From contig NZ_JBNNUK010000009.1 of NCBI RefSeq assembly GCF_050279675.1, positions 62,001 through 126,000 on the forward strand: DNA of 64,000 nucleotides, written 5' to 3'. Source of the stretch: Viridibacillus sp050279675. GTDB taxonomy: Bacteria; Bacillota; Bacilli; Bacillales_A; Planococcaceae. Shown here in pieces: positions 52,699 through 61,891 of this stretch. The first letter of the stretch is position 1, and every line of letters begins with the position of its first letter. The position numbers and the translations under genes are program-made. The notes under the pieces are model-generated. The model saw only the letters and a program-made list of their open reading frames with translations, ran no database searches and was not told the origin of the DNA.

Positions 52699-53445
52699 TT
52701 GAATCTGATTAGAGAAATTGTAGCAGAGCGAAGAACTTATACTTCAATTCAAGAAAAGCATTCTCATCGTTATGCACAGTTAATCCTCCCTCTTCAAGGA
52801 AAACTTTCTATAAAAACAGAGTCGAAAAAGCTTTTACTGGATTCTGAAACAATATTTTTTCTTCCTCCTAAATGTCATCATACATTTCATTCAGTTGAAC
52901 GTAATGAATTTTTAGTATTAGATATCCCTCTTTTTATGCTTAATGAGAGGCAATTACAAAATAGGGAATTAACCTATGAGCTGAATAATCAATGGAAAGG
53001 GATTCGATATCTTTTACTAAATGAACTTGAACAACATTCACGGAATGGATCTGCTGTTAAAGAGTTGTATCCTTATATTTCTAGATGTTTAATACAAGAA
53101 CAACAAGCAAAATCCATTACATATATCCATGAACATTATAATGAAAATATCTCTGTGCATGACCTTTCCTCTCTTGAACATTACAACCGTTCATATTATT
53201 CTGAATGGTTTCTAAAAGAAACTGGAAAAACACCTTCGGCATATATACAAGACGTACGATTGAAAAAAGCTAAAGAATTATTAAGAGATACAGAATTACC
53301 TATATTACATATCGCTATTCAAGTTGGTCTAGAACATCAATCCTCCTTTACGCGATTATTCCAAAAAAATGAGGGGATAACACCGAGTCAGTATCGAAAA
53401 AATCAGAGACAAAAAGATAGTGAACGTTCAATATACGACATCTAG
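52699..53445 (+). CDS. AraC family transcriptional regulator
   Basis: The 248-residue product has an N-terminal cupin-like sensor ('HRYAQLILPLQGKLSIKT', 'FFLPPKCHHTFHS') and a C-terminal AraC double helix-turn-helix ('AKSITYIHEHYNENISVHDL' through 'AIQVGLEHQSSFTRLFQKNEGITPSQYRK'). The TTG at 52699 follows TTGGAGGAATTGCTA; earlier codons would precede the ribosome binding site. An EamA transporter gene lies 110 bases downstream on the same strand and is the likely target. Confidence 0.87.
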   Translation: MNLIREIVAERRTYTSIQEKHSHRYAQLILPLQGKLSIKTESKKLLLDSETIFFLPPKCHHTFHSVERNEFLVLDIPLFMLNERQLQNRELTYELNNQWKGIRYLLLNELEQHSRNGSAVKELYPYISRCLIQEQQAKSITYIHEHYNENISVHDLSSLEHYNRSYYSEWFLKETGKTPSAYIQDVRLKKAKELLRDTELPILHIAIQVGLEHQSSFTRLFQKNEGITPSQYRKNQRQKDSERSIYDI

Positions 53446-53555
53446 TTAAAAAAATCTGACATTTAGAAAAAATCGCTCATCAAATGTATGTAAAACTTAG
53501 TTATGGTCTTGATTTAAGCTCATTTCAAAGATTATTTGTTTAAAGGAGCGAGAAG

Positions 53556-54437
53556 ATGAAAACAGCAGTGGGTTTATTTTTCACACTTTTATGGTCGTCT
53601 GCAGCGATAGCTACAAAATTTGGTTTATATTCTACAACCCCAATGTTACTGGCAACCAGTCGATTTTTAATCGCAGGTATATTACTACTTCTTTTTGTTT
53701 ATTTAATTAGCAATAAGTATCCTTGGCCAAAGAAACAGGAATGGAAACCCTTAGTTGTTTTAGGGCTATTGAATACTACAATTTATTTAGGTGCATCCTT
53801 CTGGGCGTTAAATTATGTATCTGCAGGTTTGTTTAATTTGTTTGTTACTACTAATCCTTTTATCGTGGCTTTTCTGTCTTACATTTGGCTAAAAAGAACA
53901 GTTTCTTTACAAGAATGGATAGGGATGATTGTTGCTGCTGTTGGTTTATTAATAGCCATTTGGCCATCAATCTCACACAGTGAAGTAAAAGGAAGCGGCT
54001 TTCTTATTTTAGGGGTGGGTATGATATCAATGGCAATTGGGAGTGTTTATTTTAAAAAAGCTAATTTAAACCTACCGAATATTGTTATTAATACTTGGCA
54101 AGTGCTTATAGGGGGAGTAGTATTAATTCCTATAACTTTTATGCTAGAAAAAGATACATACTTTTTGGAATTGGATTATTATTTAGTCGGATCGTTAATA
54201 TGGTTAGTGTTAGTAGTATCAATTGCTACAATGTTGCTATGGTTTTACTTGTTGAAGCAGGATGCAGTTAGGGCAAATAATTGGTTATTTATGACACCGA
54301 TTTTTGGCTATGTACTGGCTGCCATCTTTCTAAATGAAACTATTACATCTTATGATATTATTGCAACTGTATTAGTACTATCAGGCTTATTACTTTCGGG
54401 TAATATTGCAATCAAATCTATTAATAGATTTAATTAG
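53556..54437 (+). CDS. EamA family (DMT superfamily) transporter
   Basis: This 293-residue protein has ten hydrophobic helices in two EamA repeats. 'LLWSSAAIATKFGL' opens the first and 'GSVYFKKANLNLPNIVINTW' the second; 'FGYVLAAIFLNETIT' is the typical end motif with Pro-free Glu-Thr. Family members export amino acids, drugs or metabolites. AAAGGAGCG lies eight bases before the ATG. Control by the adjacent AraC protein is inferred. Confidence 0.88.
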   Translation: MKTAVGLFFTLLWSSAAIATKFGLYSTTPMLLATSRFLIAGILLLLFVYLISNKYPWPKKQEWKPLVVLGLLNTTIYLGASFWALNYVSAGLFNLFVTTNPFIVAFLSYIWLKRTVSLQEWIGMIVAAVGLLIAIWPSISHSEVKGSGFLILGVGMISMAIGSVYFKKANLNLPNIVINTWQVLIGGVVLIPITFMLEKDTYFLELDYYLVGSLIWLVLVVSIATMLLWFYLLKQDAVRANNWLFMTPIFGYVLAAIFLNETITSYDIIATVLVLSGLLLSGNIAIKSINRFN

Positions 54438-54443
54438 CATGTG

Positions 54444-54472
54444 AAAAGACCACCTTTTGAAGGTGGTCTTTT
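54444..54472 (+). terminator. terminator of the EamA transporter gene
   Basis: The perfect 13-bp stem AAAAGACCACCTT / AAGGTGGTCTTTT has a three-base loop. Confidence 0.92.
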
Positions 54473-54702
54473 CATTTATTGTCCTGTAAGAAGTATATTG
54501 CAAGTACTTAACCAATTTTGAACAGGATCTTTAAATCCAAATGTACCTTTTAAATTCAATGTATAATTCAAATACGTTAAATGAGATAATACAAATAGTG
54601 ATATTTCAACCTCTATGAAGGGGCTTGATTGACGTTGATAGAGCCGTACTATATTATGGTATTAGTGTTTAAAACACTTGAAGATTGAAAGTGGTGAAAT
54701 GA

Positions 54703-56211
54703 ATGGACGAGAACAAAGTGGAACCAGAAAAAAACGAACAACCAAATGATGGACAAGAAAAATTAGAAGTTGTAAAGCCCGCAGGCAAATACATACGTAT
54801 TAAACCTTTTGCGTTAATCATGATGGTAATTGTTTTAATATTATCTACTTCTGGTTTAACAATCTTTGCGCTAACATTTGGAGAGAAAAAAGTTGTTGAA
54901 GTTCGTACGCCGACTCATACAGAATTCCAAAAACTATTTAACGCATTTGATGAATTAAAAGCAAACTATTACAAAGACATTGATACAGAAGAAGCAGTAA
55001 ACGGTGCAATCAACGGTATGATTGAGGCACTTGGAGATCCTTATTCAGATTATATGAACGTTGAGGAAGCTTCCAATTTCAATGAAAGTATCTCTTCAAG
55101 CTTCCAAGGTATTGGGGCTGAAATTCAAGAGCAAAGTGGCAATATCGTAGTTGTTTCACCAATTAAAAACTCTCCGGCTGAAAAAGCAGGGATTTTACCA
55201 AACGATATCATAGCTACAGTTGATGGTAAAAGTATTTCAGGGATGACATCATCTGAAGCTGTATTATTAATTCGTGGTGAAAAAGGATCATCTGTAACAC
55301 TTGAAATTGTTCGTGGTGATAGTGAGAAAAAAGTTAAGATGAAAATTGTTCGTGACGATATTCCAATTGAAACAGTTTATAGTGAAATGTTAAGCGGGAA
55401 AGTTGCACATATACAAATTACAACCTTCTCTAATAACACATATAAAGAACTATTAACAGCACTTGATGACATGGAAGCTAAAGGAATGAAATCTCTTATA
55501 GTTGATGTGCGTCAAAATCCAGGTGGTTTACTTGATTCGGCTGTTAATATCGCTAGTTTATTTGTTAAAACAGGGGAACCTGTTATGCAAATAGAGGACA
55601 AAACTGGTAAAAAAGAAGTAATTGAAGCACAAGGTGGACGTAAAGTAAAAGTACCAGTGTCATTATTAATCGATGGTGGTAGTGCATCTGCTTCTGAAAT
55701 TTTAGCTGGTGCTCTTAGTGAATCAGCTAATATCCCATTAATTGGTGAGAAGTCATTTGGTAAAGGAACAGTTCAAACTGCTAGTAGCTTAAAAGATGGT
55801 TCAAACTTGAAATTTACAACAGCTAAGTGGTTAACACCTGAAGGTAACTGGATTCATGAAAAAGGTATTAAACCAACTGTTAAAGTAGATTATCCTTCTT
55901 ATGCCTCATTACCGTATCTAGATCCTGAAAAAGTTATGAAAGAGGGTTCTTTATCAGATCAGGTGAAGGCTGCTGAGAAAATGTTGAAAGCAGTAGGTTA
56001 CTCACCAGGTAAAGTTGATGGGCTATTTGATGCTTCAACAAAAGCTGCTGTAATGGCATTCCAAAAAGACCAAAAACTAAAAGAAACTGGCGTTTTAAAA
56101 GGCCAATCAACATACGCATTAATGGAAGAGCTTCGTCTAAAAATTAAAAAAGACGACCCACAGTTATTAAAAGCTAAGCAATTAATGAAAAAAGAGAGCA
56201 GTTCAAAATAA
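54703..56211 (+). CDS. S41 family C-terminal processing peptidase (CtpA/CtpB-like)
   Basis: The 502-residue membrane-anchored serine protease has TM 'ALIMMVIVLILSTSGLTIFA' (37-57), a PDZ domain ('GIGAEIQEQSGNIVVVSPIK' and 'SPAEKAGILPNDIIATVDGK'), the S41 core with catalytic Ser in 'GGSASASEILAGAL' and Lys in 'IGEKSFGKGTVQTA', and a C-terminal peptidoglycan-binding repeat ('KVDGLFDASTKAAVMAFQKD'). CtpB in Bacillus trims SpoIVFA to time sigma-K activation, and CtpA is the vegetative paralogue; which this is cannot be decided. The extracytoplasmic location is clear. Confidence 0.9.
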   Translation: MDENKVEPEKNEQPNDGQEKLEVVKPAGKYIRIKPFALIMMVIVLILSTSGLTIFALTFGEKKVVEVRTPTHTEFQKLFNAFDELKANYYKDIDTEEAVNGAINGMIEALGDPYSDYMNVEEASNFNESISSSFQGIGAEIQEQSGNIVVVSPIKNSPAEKAGILPNDIIATVDGKSISGMTSSEAVLLIRGEKGSSVTLEIVRGDSEKKVKMKIVRDDIPIETVYSEMLSGKVAHIQITTFSNNTYKELLTALDDMEAKGMKSLIVDVRQNPGGLLDSAVNIASLFVKTGEPVMQIEDKTGKKEVIEAQGGRKVKVPVSLLIDGGSASASEILAGALSESANIPLIGEKSFGKGTVQTASSLKDGSNLKFTTAKWLTPEGNWIHEKGIKPTVKVDYPSYASLPYLDPEKVMKEGSLSDQVKAAEKMLKAVGYSPGKVDGLFDASTKAAVMAFQKDQKLKETGVLKGQSTYALMEELRLKIKKDDPQLLKAKQLMKKESSSK

Positions 56212-56250
56212 TAAAAATTACATTTAGTGATAAAAAGAAAATGTATGAAG

Positions 56251-56279
56251 AGCTGACCGTCTTAGGAGGTCAGCTTTTT
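56251..56279 (+). terminator. terminator of the S41 peptidase gene
   Basis: AGCTGACC / AGGTCAGCT with a short loop is followed by TTTTTC. Confidence 0.88.
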
Positions 56280-56311
56280 CATGCGTTTATATAGAAGAAA
56301 GGATGATTTAC

Positions 56312-57205
56312 ATGGTTGATGTATATCTATTTAGTGGATTTTTAGGAAGCGGTAAAACATCTATGATGACAGATGTAATCCGTCAATTGAAAGAACAAAA
56401 TATTAAACCAGCAATTATTATGAATGAACTAGGCAAATTAAATTTCGATTCACAAGCAGTGGAAGAGGATGTTCCATTAAAAGAAATGCTAAATGGCTGT
56501 ATATGTTGCTCAGGATCAGAAAAAACAGAAGCTCAAATACAAACATTATTAGCTGAATCAGAGTTTGATGTACTCATTATTGAAACAACAGGGGCAGCAC
56601 ATCCGGTGGAGGCATTAGATGCTGTATATTCTCCTCTTTTTGCCGATCAATTGAATATTAAAGGGATCGTTACAGTAGCAGATAGTAAACGCTGGCTAGA
56701 ACGTGATCAATTATCCCCTCAGGTACGATCGCTGTTTTTAGAACAAATCCGACATGCGCATCTTATACTAGCCAATAAATCGGATTTACTAACTGAAGAA
56801 GAACGAGCAAAAGTAACGTTTGAGATTCAATCTTTAAATCCTCATGCGCAATTATTACAAACAACTAATGGTCGAGTACCTTTAAAGTATCTACAAAGCC
56901 TACATGCAACAGCTCGCCCAACTAACATTGAATCAGCGCCAATAAGTCATATGCATTTAAGTTCTCGCTTAGTGACATTCACTGAACCACTAGAACAAGA
57001 AGTTTTTGAAGAGTGGCTTCGAACAATTCCTTCAACTATTTATCGTATGAAGGGTTATGTTCCTATTAAAGGAATGAAAAATCCAATGCTCTTTCAATAT
57101 GCATATGGTTTAACTCAATGGATGCCTGAATATATGCAGATGCCTCCTAATATCGTTATCATTGGTGAAAATGTGAATGAACTCGAGGTTGTTGGTACTT
57201 TGTAA
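56312..57205 (+). CDS. CobW/COG0523 family GTP-binding metallochaperone
   Basis: This 297-residue G3E GTPase has the P-loop 'LFSGFLGSGKTSM' (about 4-16), the metal-binding C-x-C-C motif in 'LNGCICCSGSEKTE', 'IIETTGAAHP' and the guanine-specificity 'ANKSDLL'. The CobW C-terminal domain is present, but no His-rich tail is seen. Members insert Zn or Co into client proteins; the client is unknown and no Zur site is recognised. The ATG at 56312 (MVDVYLF) has AAAGGATG ahead; the ATG at 56303 is too close to it. Confidence 0.87.
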   Translation: MVDVYLFSGFLGSGKTSMMTDVIRQLKEQNIKPAIIMNELGKLNFDSQAVEEDVPLKEMLNGCICCSGSEKTEAQIQTLLAESEFDVLIIETTGAAHPVEALDAVYSPLFADQLNIKGIVTVADSKRWLERDQLSPQVRSLFLEQIRHAHLILANKSDLLTEEERAKVTFEIQSLNPHAQLLQTTNGRVPLKYLQSLHATARPTNIESAPISHMHLSSRLVTFTEPLEQEVFEEWLRTIPSTIYRMKGYVPIKGMKNPMLFQYAYGLTQWMPEYMQMPPNIVIIGENVNELEVVGTL

Positions 57206-57404
57206 CATAACTAGCCATTTTTTTGGGTGTCAACCCAATCCTCCTAGTAATTAAAAGATAGATTGCTAAATTTGCACAATTTCATAGCCAATTCGTGATT
57301 GAAATTAAGGCGTCTTTATTCTTAATTGGACAAAGTAGCAATAATTGGACGCTTTGTTACAAAAATCCCGCGTTACGATATTTGCAGACAAGGAGGAATA
57401 AAAC

Positions 57405-58139
57405 ATGAAAAAATGGTTATTACCAATGAGTCTCGTTATGCTTATGGGCGTACAGGCGGGAACGGCGGAAGCTTCAGCTTCTACAAACTCATCCGACACA
57501 GTGAAGCAAACGCAAACAACATACAAAGGGGCTAAGCCTTGTAAGGTAACTTATAAGTTTAATAGCAATGCAAATAGATACACTTATAAGTATAATTGCA
57601 ATACAAGTAAACCATCAGGTGGCAATGCTTCGAAACCAGAGAACAAACCATCAAATGGTAACTCAAATAATTCGGGCAACAGTTCGTCAAATGGCAACAC
57701 AGGTAATTCGGGCAACAGTTCGTCAAATGGAAATACAGGTAACTCTACAACATCAACTGTAGATCAATTCGAACAAAAAGTTATTGAGTTAACTAATGTT
57801 GAGCGTCAAAAAGCTGGACTAGCTGCTCTTAAATCAGATAAAGCTTTGATGGGTGCAGCACGCGAGAAATCACTTGATATGCAAAAAAATAAATATTTCT
57901 CACATACAAGTCCTACATTTGGTTCACCATTTGACCGTATGAAAGCACTTGGTATTCAATACAGTGCTGCTGGAGAAAATATTGCAATGGGTCAAAAAAC
58001 ACCAGAAGAAGTTGTAAAAGGTTGGATGAACTCACCAGGTCATCGTGCTAATATTATGAGCACATCATTTACTCATATTGGTGTAGGTTATGCTGCTAAT
58101 GGTAACTACTGGACACAACAATTTATTAAAGCAAAATAA
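57405..58139 (+). CDS. secreted CAP-domain protein (YkwD-like)
   Basis: The 244-residue exported protein has a signal peptide ending near 'GTAEASA', and a region with paired Cys ('PCKVTYKFNSN', 'YKYNCNTS'). A Ser/Asn/Gly-rich linker follows, with two copies of 'NSGNSSSNGNTG' encoded by near-identical direct repeats at about 57669-57740. A C-terminal CAP (SCP-like) domain has 'LTNVERQKAGLAALKSD', 'KYFSHTSPTFGSPFDRM', 'GENIA' and 'MNSPGHRANIMS'. The His and Glu cavity residues of CAP proteins are present. Its role in the wall is unknown. GGAGG precedes the ATG. Confidence 0.88.
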   Translation: MKKWLLPMSLVMLMGVQAGTAEASASTNSSDTVKQTQTTYKGAKPCKVTYKFNSNANRYTYKYNCNTSKPSGGNASKPENKPSNGNSNNSGNSSSNGNTGNSGNSSSNGNTGNSTTSTVDQFEQKVIELTNVERQKAGLAALKSDKALMGAAREKSLDMQKNKYFSHTSPTFGSPFDRMKALGIQYSAAGENIAMGQKTPEEVVKGWMNSPGHRANIMSTSFTHIGVGYAANGNYWTQQFIKAK

Positions 58140-58148
58140 TCATATAAT

Positions 58149-58184
58149 AAATACCAGCTCTCATATTGAGTGCTGGTATTTTTG
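58149..58184 (+). terminator. terminator of the CAP-domain gene
   Basis: AATACCAGC / GCTGGTATT with a loop of about 16 bases, then TTTTG. Confidence 0.82.
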
Positions 58185-58672
58185 TTTTAAATGCAGAGTC
58201 TGCTAAAACACCTATATATGACTTTCTTGACATCTATTATCGAAACTCTCAAAATCCAATAACATTAAAGATTGCGTTAACGGATGGCTCTGTTAAGCAA
58301 TATATAGATATCAAACAACATTTACCTAGTGATGCAGGTGAGTATTATCAACGCTTCATCGAAAGTTTTGAAAGAAATACAATCTTGCCGAAAGTTACGC
58401 TTAAAAGAACAGCTTCCTTGCATTCCGACAAGGGAAAAGGCTTAGTGTTAGCTTATATAAAGAGAGATAAAGAAAATGGTATTCCTGTAGCTGAAGGTCT
58501 TGTACTTTTTAAAGATTAAGTATTTACAGGGACAACACTTGATGTAAAAGAATCATTACTACTAGTATTATTAACTAAAGGTAAGGCGACTAATGCAAAG
58601 ATATCTTATTTGTGGAAGAATGGAGATAAGAAGTCACCTGTTTCAATTACAAGAGCAGAGATATTAGAGTAG
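58166..58672 (+). pseudogene. hypothetical gene interrupted by one TAA, 5' end missing
   Basis: One frame runs from within the upstream terminator to a TAG at 58670, broken only by TAA at 58517. It encodes 'TPIYDFLDIYYRNSQNPITL', 'KVTLKRTASLHSDKGKGLVL', then after the stop 'TGTTLDVKESLLLVLLTKGK' and 'ISYLWKNGDKKSPVSITRAE'. No ribosome binding site or signal peptide precedes it. I do not recognise the family. The first 117 codons could still be read if a start existed. Confidence 0.45.
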
Positions 58673-58690
58673 TAATAATTTTACACGAAT

Positions 58691-58724
58691 AAAAAACGCC
58701 TCTATTAAGCAATAGAGGCGTTTT
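58691..58724 (-). terminator. terminator of the MATE gene
   Basis: The perfect stem AAAACGCCTCTATT / AATAGAGGCGTTTT contains the MATE stop codon. It is flanked by A/T tracts, so it may work both ways. Confidence 0.88.
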
Positions 58725-60078
58725 CTAGTGACTCTTTTTTCGCTTTCCGTTGAACAATAATAAGACGGAAGCTCAAGGTAATGGCACCAGCTGTAAGACC
58801 ACTAATAAGACCAATCCAGTATCCGAAAGGCCCTAAATCTGTATAATTAGCAATAACATAGCCAAGAGGTAATCCAATTACCCAATAGGATATCATTGCC
58901 ATTATGAAAGTAATCGTTACGTCCTTATATCCACGTAATGCGCCTTGAACCGGTGCTTGTATGGCATCAGACAATTGAAAGAAAGCCGCATAGATTAAAA
59001 ACTGTGTTGCTAGAGCGAGTACTTGTGGATCCGTTGAATATACACCAGCTATTTGTTCTCTGAAAATGATTAAAATAGTTGCAGAAATAAAACTGAAAAT
59101 AACGGCAGTTACTACTGATATATAGCTATAAATACGTGCATCTTTGAATCGTTTAGCACCAACTTCAAAGCCTACTAAAATAGTTGCACCCATTGCTATA
59201 CTCAAAGGCATCATATAGGTAAGACTTGCAAAGTTCATCGCAATTTGATGGGCACCAATAACAGCAGTGCTATAGTTACTCATCATTATTGCAACAACTG
59301 AGAAAATACTTGTTTCAGCAAAAATAGATAAGCCAATAGGTACCCCGATTTTGCAAATCTCGAGCCATTTTGTAAAGTGGATTTTTGGCCAACTGACATA
59401 CAATTTAAAGTTTTTAAATGGTTGACCCTTCATTGTAATGACAATAGCCACTACACAAATAATCCAATAAGTTACGGCTGAAGCCACCCCAGAGCCTACT
59501 CCGCCAAGCTCAGGGAAGCCAAATTTACCAAATATTAATAAGTAGTTAAAGAAAATGTTGACAGGTGTAGCTAGTAAAGTGATGAACATCGATATTCTAG
59601 TTTTTCCAAGTGCATCGATGAAACAGCGTAGTACGCTATAAACGAATAGTGGAATTAAGCCAAAACTCATAGCAATCAAATAATCATGTGCAACGCGTTG
59701 TACTTCAGGTTCTAAAGTCATCGCATTTAATAGGGGATTTATGCACGCCATTAATAGTCCAAAAATAATTATTGCTAATACAATTGCAACATAAAAACCT
59801 TGTTGAACTGAAAATGTCGCTTCTTTCTGCCTTTTTGCACCGACAAATTGTGCTACAATAGGTGTTATGGATAAAAGAATTCCAGATAAACCTGTATAAA
59901 CAGGCAACCAAATCGAAGAACCAATGGAAACACCTGCTAAGTCAGCAGTGCTATATTTACTTGACATTAAGACATCGAAAAACGACATTAAGTATAAAGC
60001 AATTTGGGTGATTAAAATCGGAAACACAATTTTCAGCATGACTGTCCATTTCGCGCTTATCGTAGTTGTTTCATGCAT
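58705..60078 (-). CDS. MATE family efflux transporter
   Basis: This 457-residue, 12-TM protein starts 'KWTVMLKIVFPILITQIALY' and has 'GILLSITPIVAQFVGAKRQKEA' and 'MPLSIAMGATILVGFEVGAKRFKDA', the repeated MATE signatures in the two halves. It should export cationic drugs against Na+ or H+. The start at 60078 follows GGAGGCGAACTAC; a longer frame to 60213 would overlap murG and lacks a ribosome binding site. It is divergent from murG. Confidence 0.9.
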   Translation of the reverse strand: MHETTTISAKWTVMLKIVFPILITQIALYLMSFFDVLMSSKYSTADLAGVSIGSSIWLPVYTGLSGILLSITPIVAQFVGAKRQKEATFSVQQGFYVAIVLAIIIFGLLMACINPLLNAMTLEPEVQRVAHDYLIAMSFGLIPLFVYSVLRCFIDALGKTRISMFITLLATPVNIFFNYLLIFGKFGFPELGGVGSGVASAVTYWIICVVAIVITMKGQPFKNFKLYVSWPKIHFTKWLEICKIGVPIGLSIFAETSIFSVVAIMMSNYSTAVIGAHQIAMNFASLTYMMPLSIAMGATILVGFEVGAKRFKDARIYSYISVVTAVIFSFISATILIIFREQIAGVYSTDPQVLALATQFLIYAAFFQLSDAIQAPVQGALRGYKDVTITFIMAMISYWVIGLPLGYVIANYTDLGPFGYWIGLISGLTAGAITLSFRLIIVQRKAKKESLENASIA

Positions 60079-60201
60079 GTAGTTCGCCTCCAAGTATAAA
60101 TTGACATCTTTTCTATTGTGATTTCGTATAGTAAAATAAGTAGCTGTTCTAGTAAATCCAAAGCAGTTCATACATTGTTCTAGCAGAATAGGAGAATAAT
60201 A

Positions 60202-61278
60202 ATGACGAACCAAACAATAATATTAACTGGTGGGGGTACAGCTGGCCACGTTTCACTCAATCAGGCTATAATACCATCTTTCCTTAAAAAGGGCTATGAG
60301 GTACACTATATTGGCTCAAAAGAGGGCATTGAAAAAGAAATTATCGGCCAGGCATTCCCTGACCTCCAATATCATGCAATTTCAAGCGGTAAATTAAGAC
60401 GTTATTTCTCAATGAAAAATTTTACAGACCCGTTCAGAGTCTTAGCAGGTGTTGCACAAGCCTTAACGATTATTCGTAAATTAAAACCTGTAGCGATTTT
60501 TTCTAAAGGCGGCTTTGTATCGGTACCTGTTGTTATGGCAGCAAAAATGGCTGGTGTTCCAGTTATTGCGCATGAATCTGATGTTACACCAGGTCTTGCC
60601 AATAAACTATCATTACCATTTGCTTCACATATTTTCACTGTATTTAAACAAACACTTAAGCATTTACCAGCTGAAAAAGCCTCTTGCACTGGGTCAATTA
60701 TTCGCCCGGCTTTATTTGAAGGACGAAAAGCAACCGGCTTAGCATTATGTGGATTTAAAGAAAGAAAAGAAGTAATCCTAATTATGGGTGGTAGCCAAGG
60801 GTCTAAATTTATAAACGATGCAGTACGCGCTAATATTGTGCAACTATTAGAAAATCACAATGTTATTCACCTTTGCGGTAAAGGGCATATAGATGAAGCT
60901 TTAGTGAATATGCCTGGCTATAAGCAGTTTGAATATGTAACGACAGAATTGCCAGACCTATTACACGCCTCAGATCTAATCGTATCAAGAGCGGGTTCAA
61001 ACTCTATTTTTGAGTTTTTAGCTTTAGAAAAACCAATGTTACTTATTCCGTTATCTTTACAAAAATCACGTGGCGATCAAATTCTGAACGCTAAGCTATT
61101 TTTTGAACAAGGTTTAGCTGAAGTTTTACAAGAAGATGATTTAACGAATAAAACATTTATGGATGCAATACTTAGCCTAAAGCAACATAAAGAAGGTTTA
61201 ATCAAGCAAATGCGAGAAACGGAGTCTCCCAAAACACCGGATGAAATGGTAGAGTTGATATTAAATTATACAAAATAA
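60202..61278 (+). CDS. murG: UDP-N-acetylglucosamine--undecaprenyl-PP-MurNAc-pentapeptide GlcNAc transferase
   Basis: The 358-residue GT28 enzyme makes lipid II from lipid I at the inner face of the membrane. It has 'ILTGGGTAGHVSLNQAIIP' (glycine loop and His), 'FSKGGFVSVPVVMAA', 'HESDVTPGLANKL', 'IMGGSQGSKFINDAV' and 'SRAGSNSIFEFLALEKPMLL' of the UDP-GlcNAc site. GGAGAA lies about seven bases before the ATG. It stands alone rather than in the dcw cluster, as in several Bacilli. Confidence 0.92.
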   Translation: MTNQTIILTGGGTAGHVSLNQAIIPSFLKKGYEVHYIGSKEGIEKEIIGQAFPDLQYHAISSGKLRRYFSMKNFTDPFRVLAGVAQALTIIRKLKPVAIFSKGGFVSVPVVMAAKMAGVPVIAHESDVTPGLANKLSLPFASHIFTVFKQTLKHLPAEKASCTGSIIRPALFEGRKATGLALCGFKERKEVILIMGGSQGSKFINDAVRANIVQLLENHNVIHLCGKGHIDEALVNMPGYKQFEYVTTELPDLLHASDLIVSRAGSNSIFEFLALEKPMLLIPLSLQKSRGDQILNAKLFFEQGLAEVLQEDDLTNKTFMDAILSLKQHKEGLIKQMRETESPKTPDEMVELILNYTK

Positions 61279-61314
61279 CAAAAGTATCCTCAACTGAGGT
61301 AGCTTTATATGAGG

Positions 61315-61349
61315 GACATTAACTTATAAATTAAGTTAATGTCTTTTTT
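61315..61349 (+). terminator. terminator of murG
   Basis: GACATTAACTT / AAGTTAATGTC with a short loop, then TTTTTTG. Confidence 0.88.
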
Positions 61350-61401
61350 GTAGTTTTAATAGGAGAATTGTAGATTCCATATTAATTGGTCTATTTAAGT
61401 G

Positions 61402-61437
61402 AAAAAAAGAAGCCTTCACTTTTGTGAAGGCTTCTTA
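61402..61437. terminator. second hairpin downstream of murG
   Basis: The perfect 11-bp stem GAAGCCTTCAC / GTGAAGGCTTC has a TTTT loop, with A-tract on the left. On the minus strand it could end the transcript from the GNAT gene after the repeats. Confidence 0.75.
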
Positions 61438-61515
61438 TATTGAGAGTACCATTTTGTGATTGGAAGTGCGATGGGCCTATAGGATGTTGTGAATTTAGGT
61501 TGCTTCCTTAAGTGG

Positions 61516-61636
61516 GATATCCAGCTTCAGGCGCTAGTTGTTCGGGTCGTTTCAGTCGGGCGCTCAAAGTCAAAGATAGAATTTGGCTTCCATCTTCCAA
61601 CGACCTCACAGCTTAACGAGCGCCATCAGCGCTTAA
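61516..61636. repeat. divergent copy of the GC-rich structured intergenic repeat
   Basis: It begins GATATCCAGCTTCAG, as do the two copies that follow, and ends in ATCAGCGCTTAA. The middle differs (GCGCTAGTTGTTCGGGTCG...). It keeps the same design of GC-rich inverted segments and a similar length, about 121 bases. Confidence 0.7.
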
Positions 61637-61888
61637 GATATCCAGCTTCAGCGGCCAGCCTCTCGAGGTCACTTCAGTCTCTCGGTCAAAAGCTGAAGTG
61701 ATGCTTTTGATTCGAGCCTTCCAGTGCTTGTCGAGGCTAAATGGGCCGCTTCAGCATTTAGTTAGATATCCAGCTTCAGCGGCCAGCCTCTCGAGGTCAT
61801 TTCAGTCTCTCGGTCAAAAGCTGAAGTGATGCTTTTGATTCGAGCCTTCCAGTGCTTGTCGAGGCTAAACGGGCCGCTTCAGCATTTA
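61637..61888. repeat. two tandem copies of a 128-bp GC-rich structured intergenic repeat
   Basis: Copies start at 61637 and 61765 with GATATCCAGCTTCAGCGGCC and end in GGGCCGCTTCAGCATTTA, nearly identical to each other. The ends are inverted (GCTTCAGCGGCC / GGGCCGCTTCAGC; AGCCTC / GAGGCT) and an inner pair ATCACTTCAG-like / CTGAAGTGAT adds a hairpin. Base composition is far above the surroundings. This resembles REP/BIME-type non-coding elements of Bacillaceae. No coding potential is credible. Confidence 0.85.
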
Positions 61889-61891
61889 AGT

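Noticed and set aside
57669..57740. Direct repeats in the CAP gene as a mobile element
   Set aside because: They encode the in-frame Ser/Asn/Gly linker repeat of the secreted protein and are ordinary coding low-complexity.
61489..61701. 70-codon plus-strand reading frame in the repeat region
   Set aside because: It is a by-product of the GC-rich repeats, with no ribosome binding site or protein-like composition.
61637..61888. Tandem repeats as a CRISPR array
   Set aside because: Only two near-identical copies of 128 bp with no unique spacers between them and no cas genes; the structure is REP-like.
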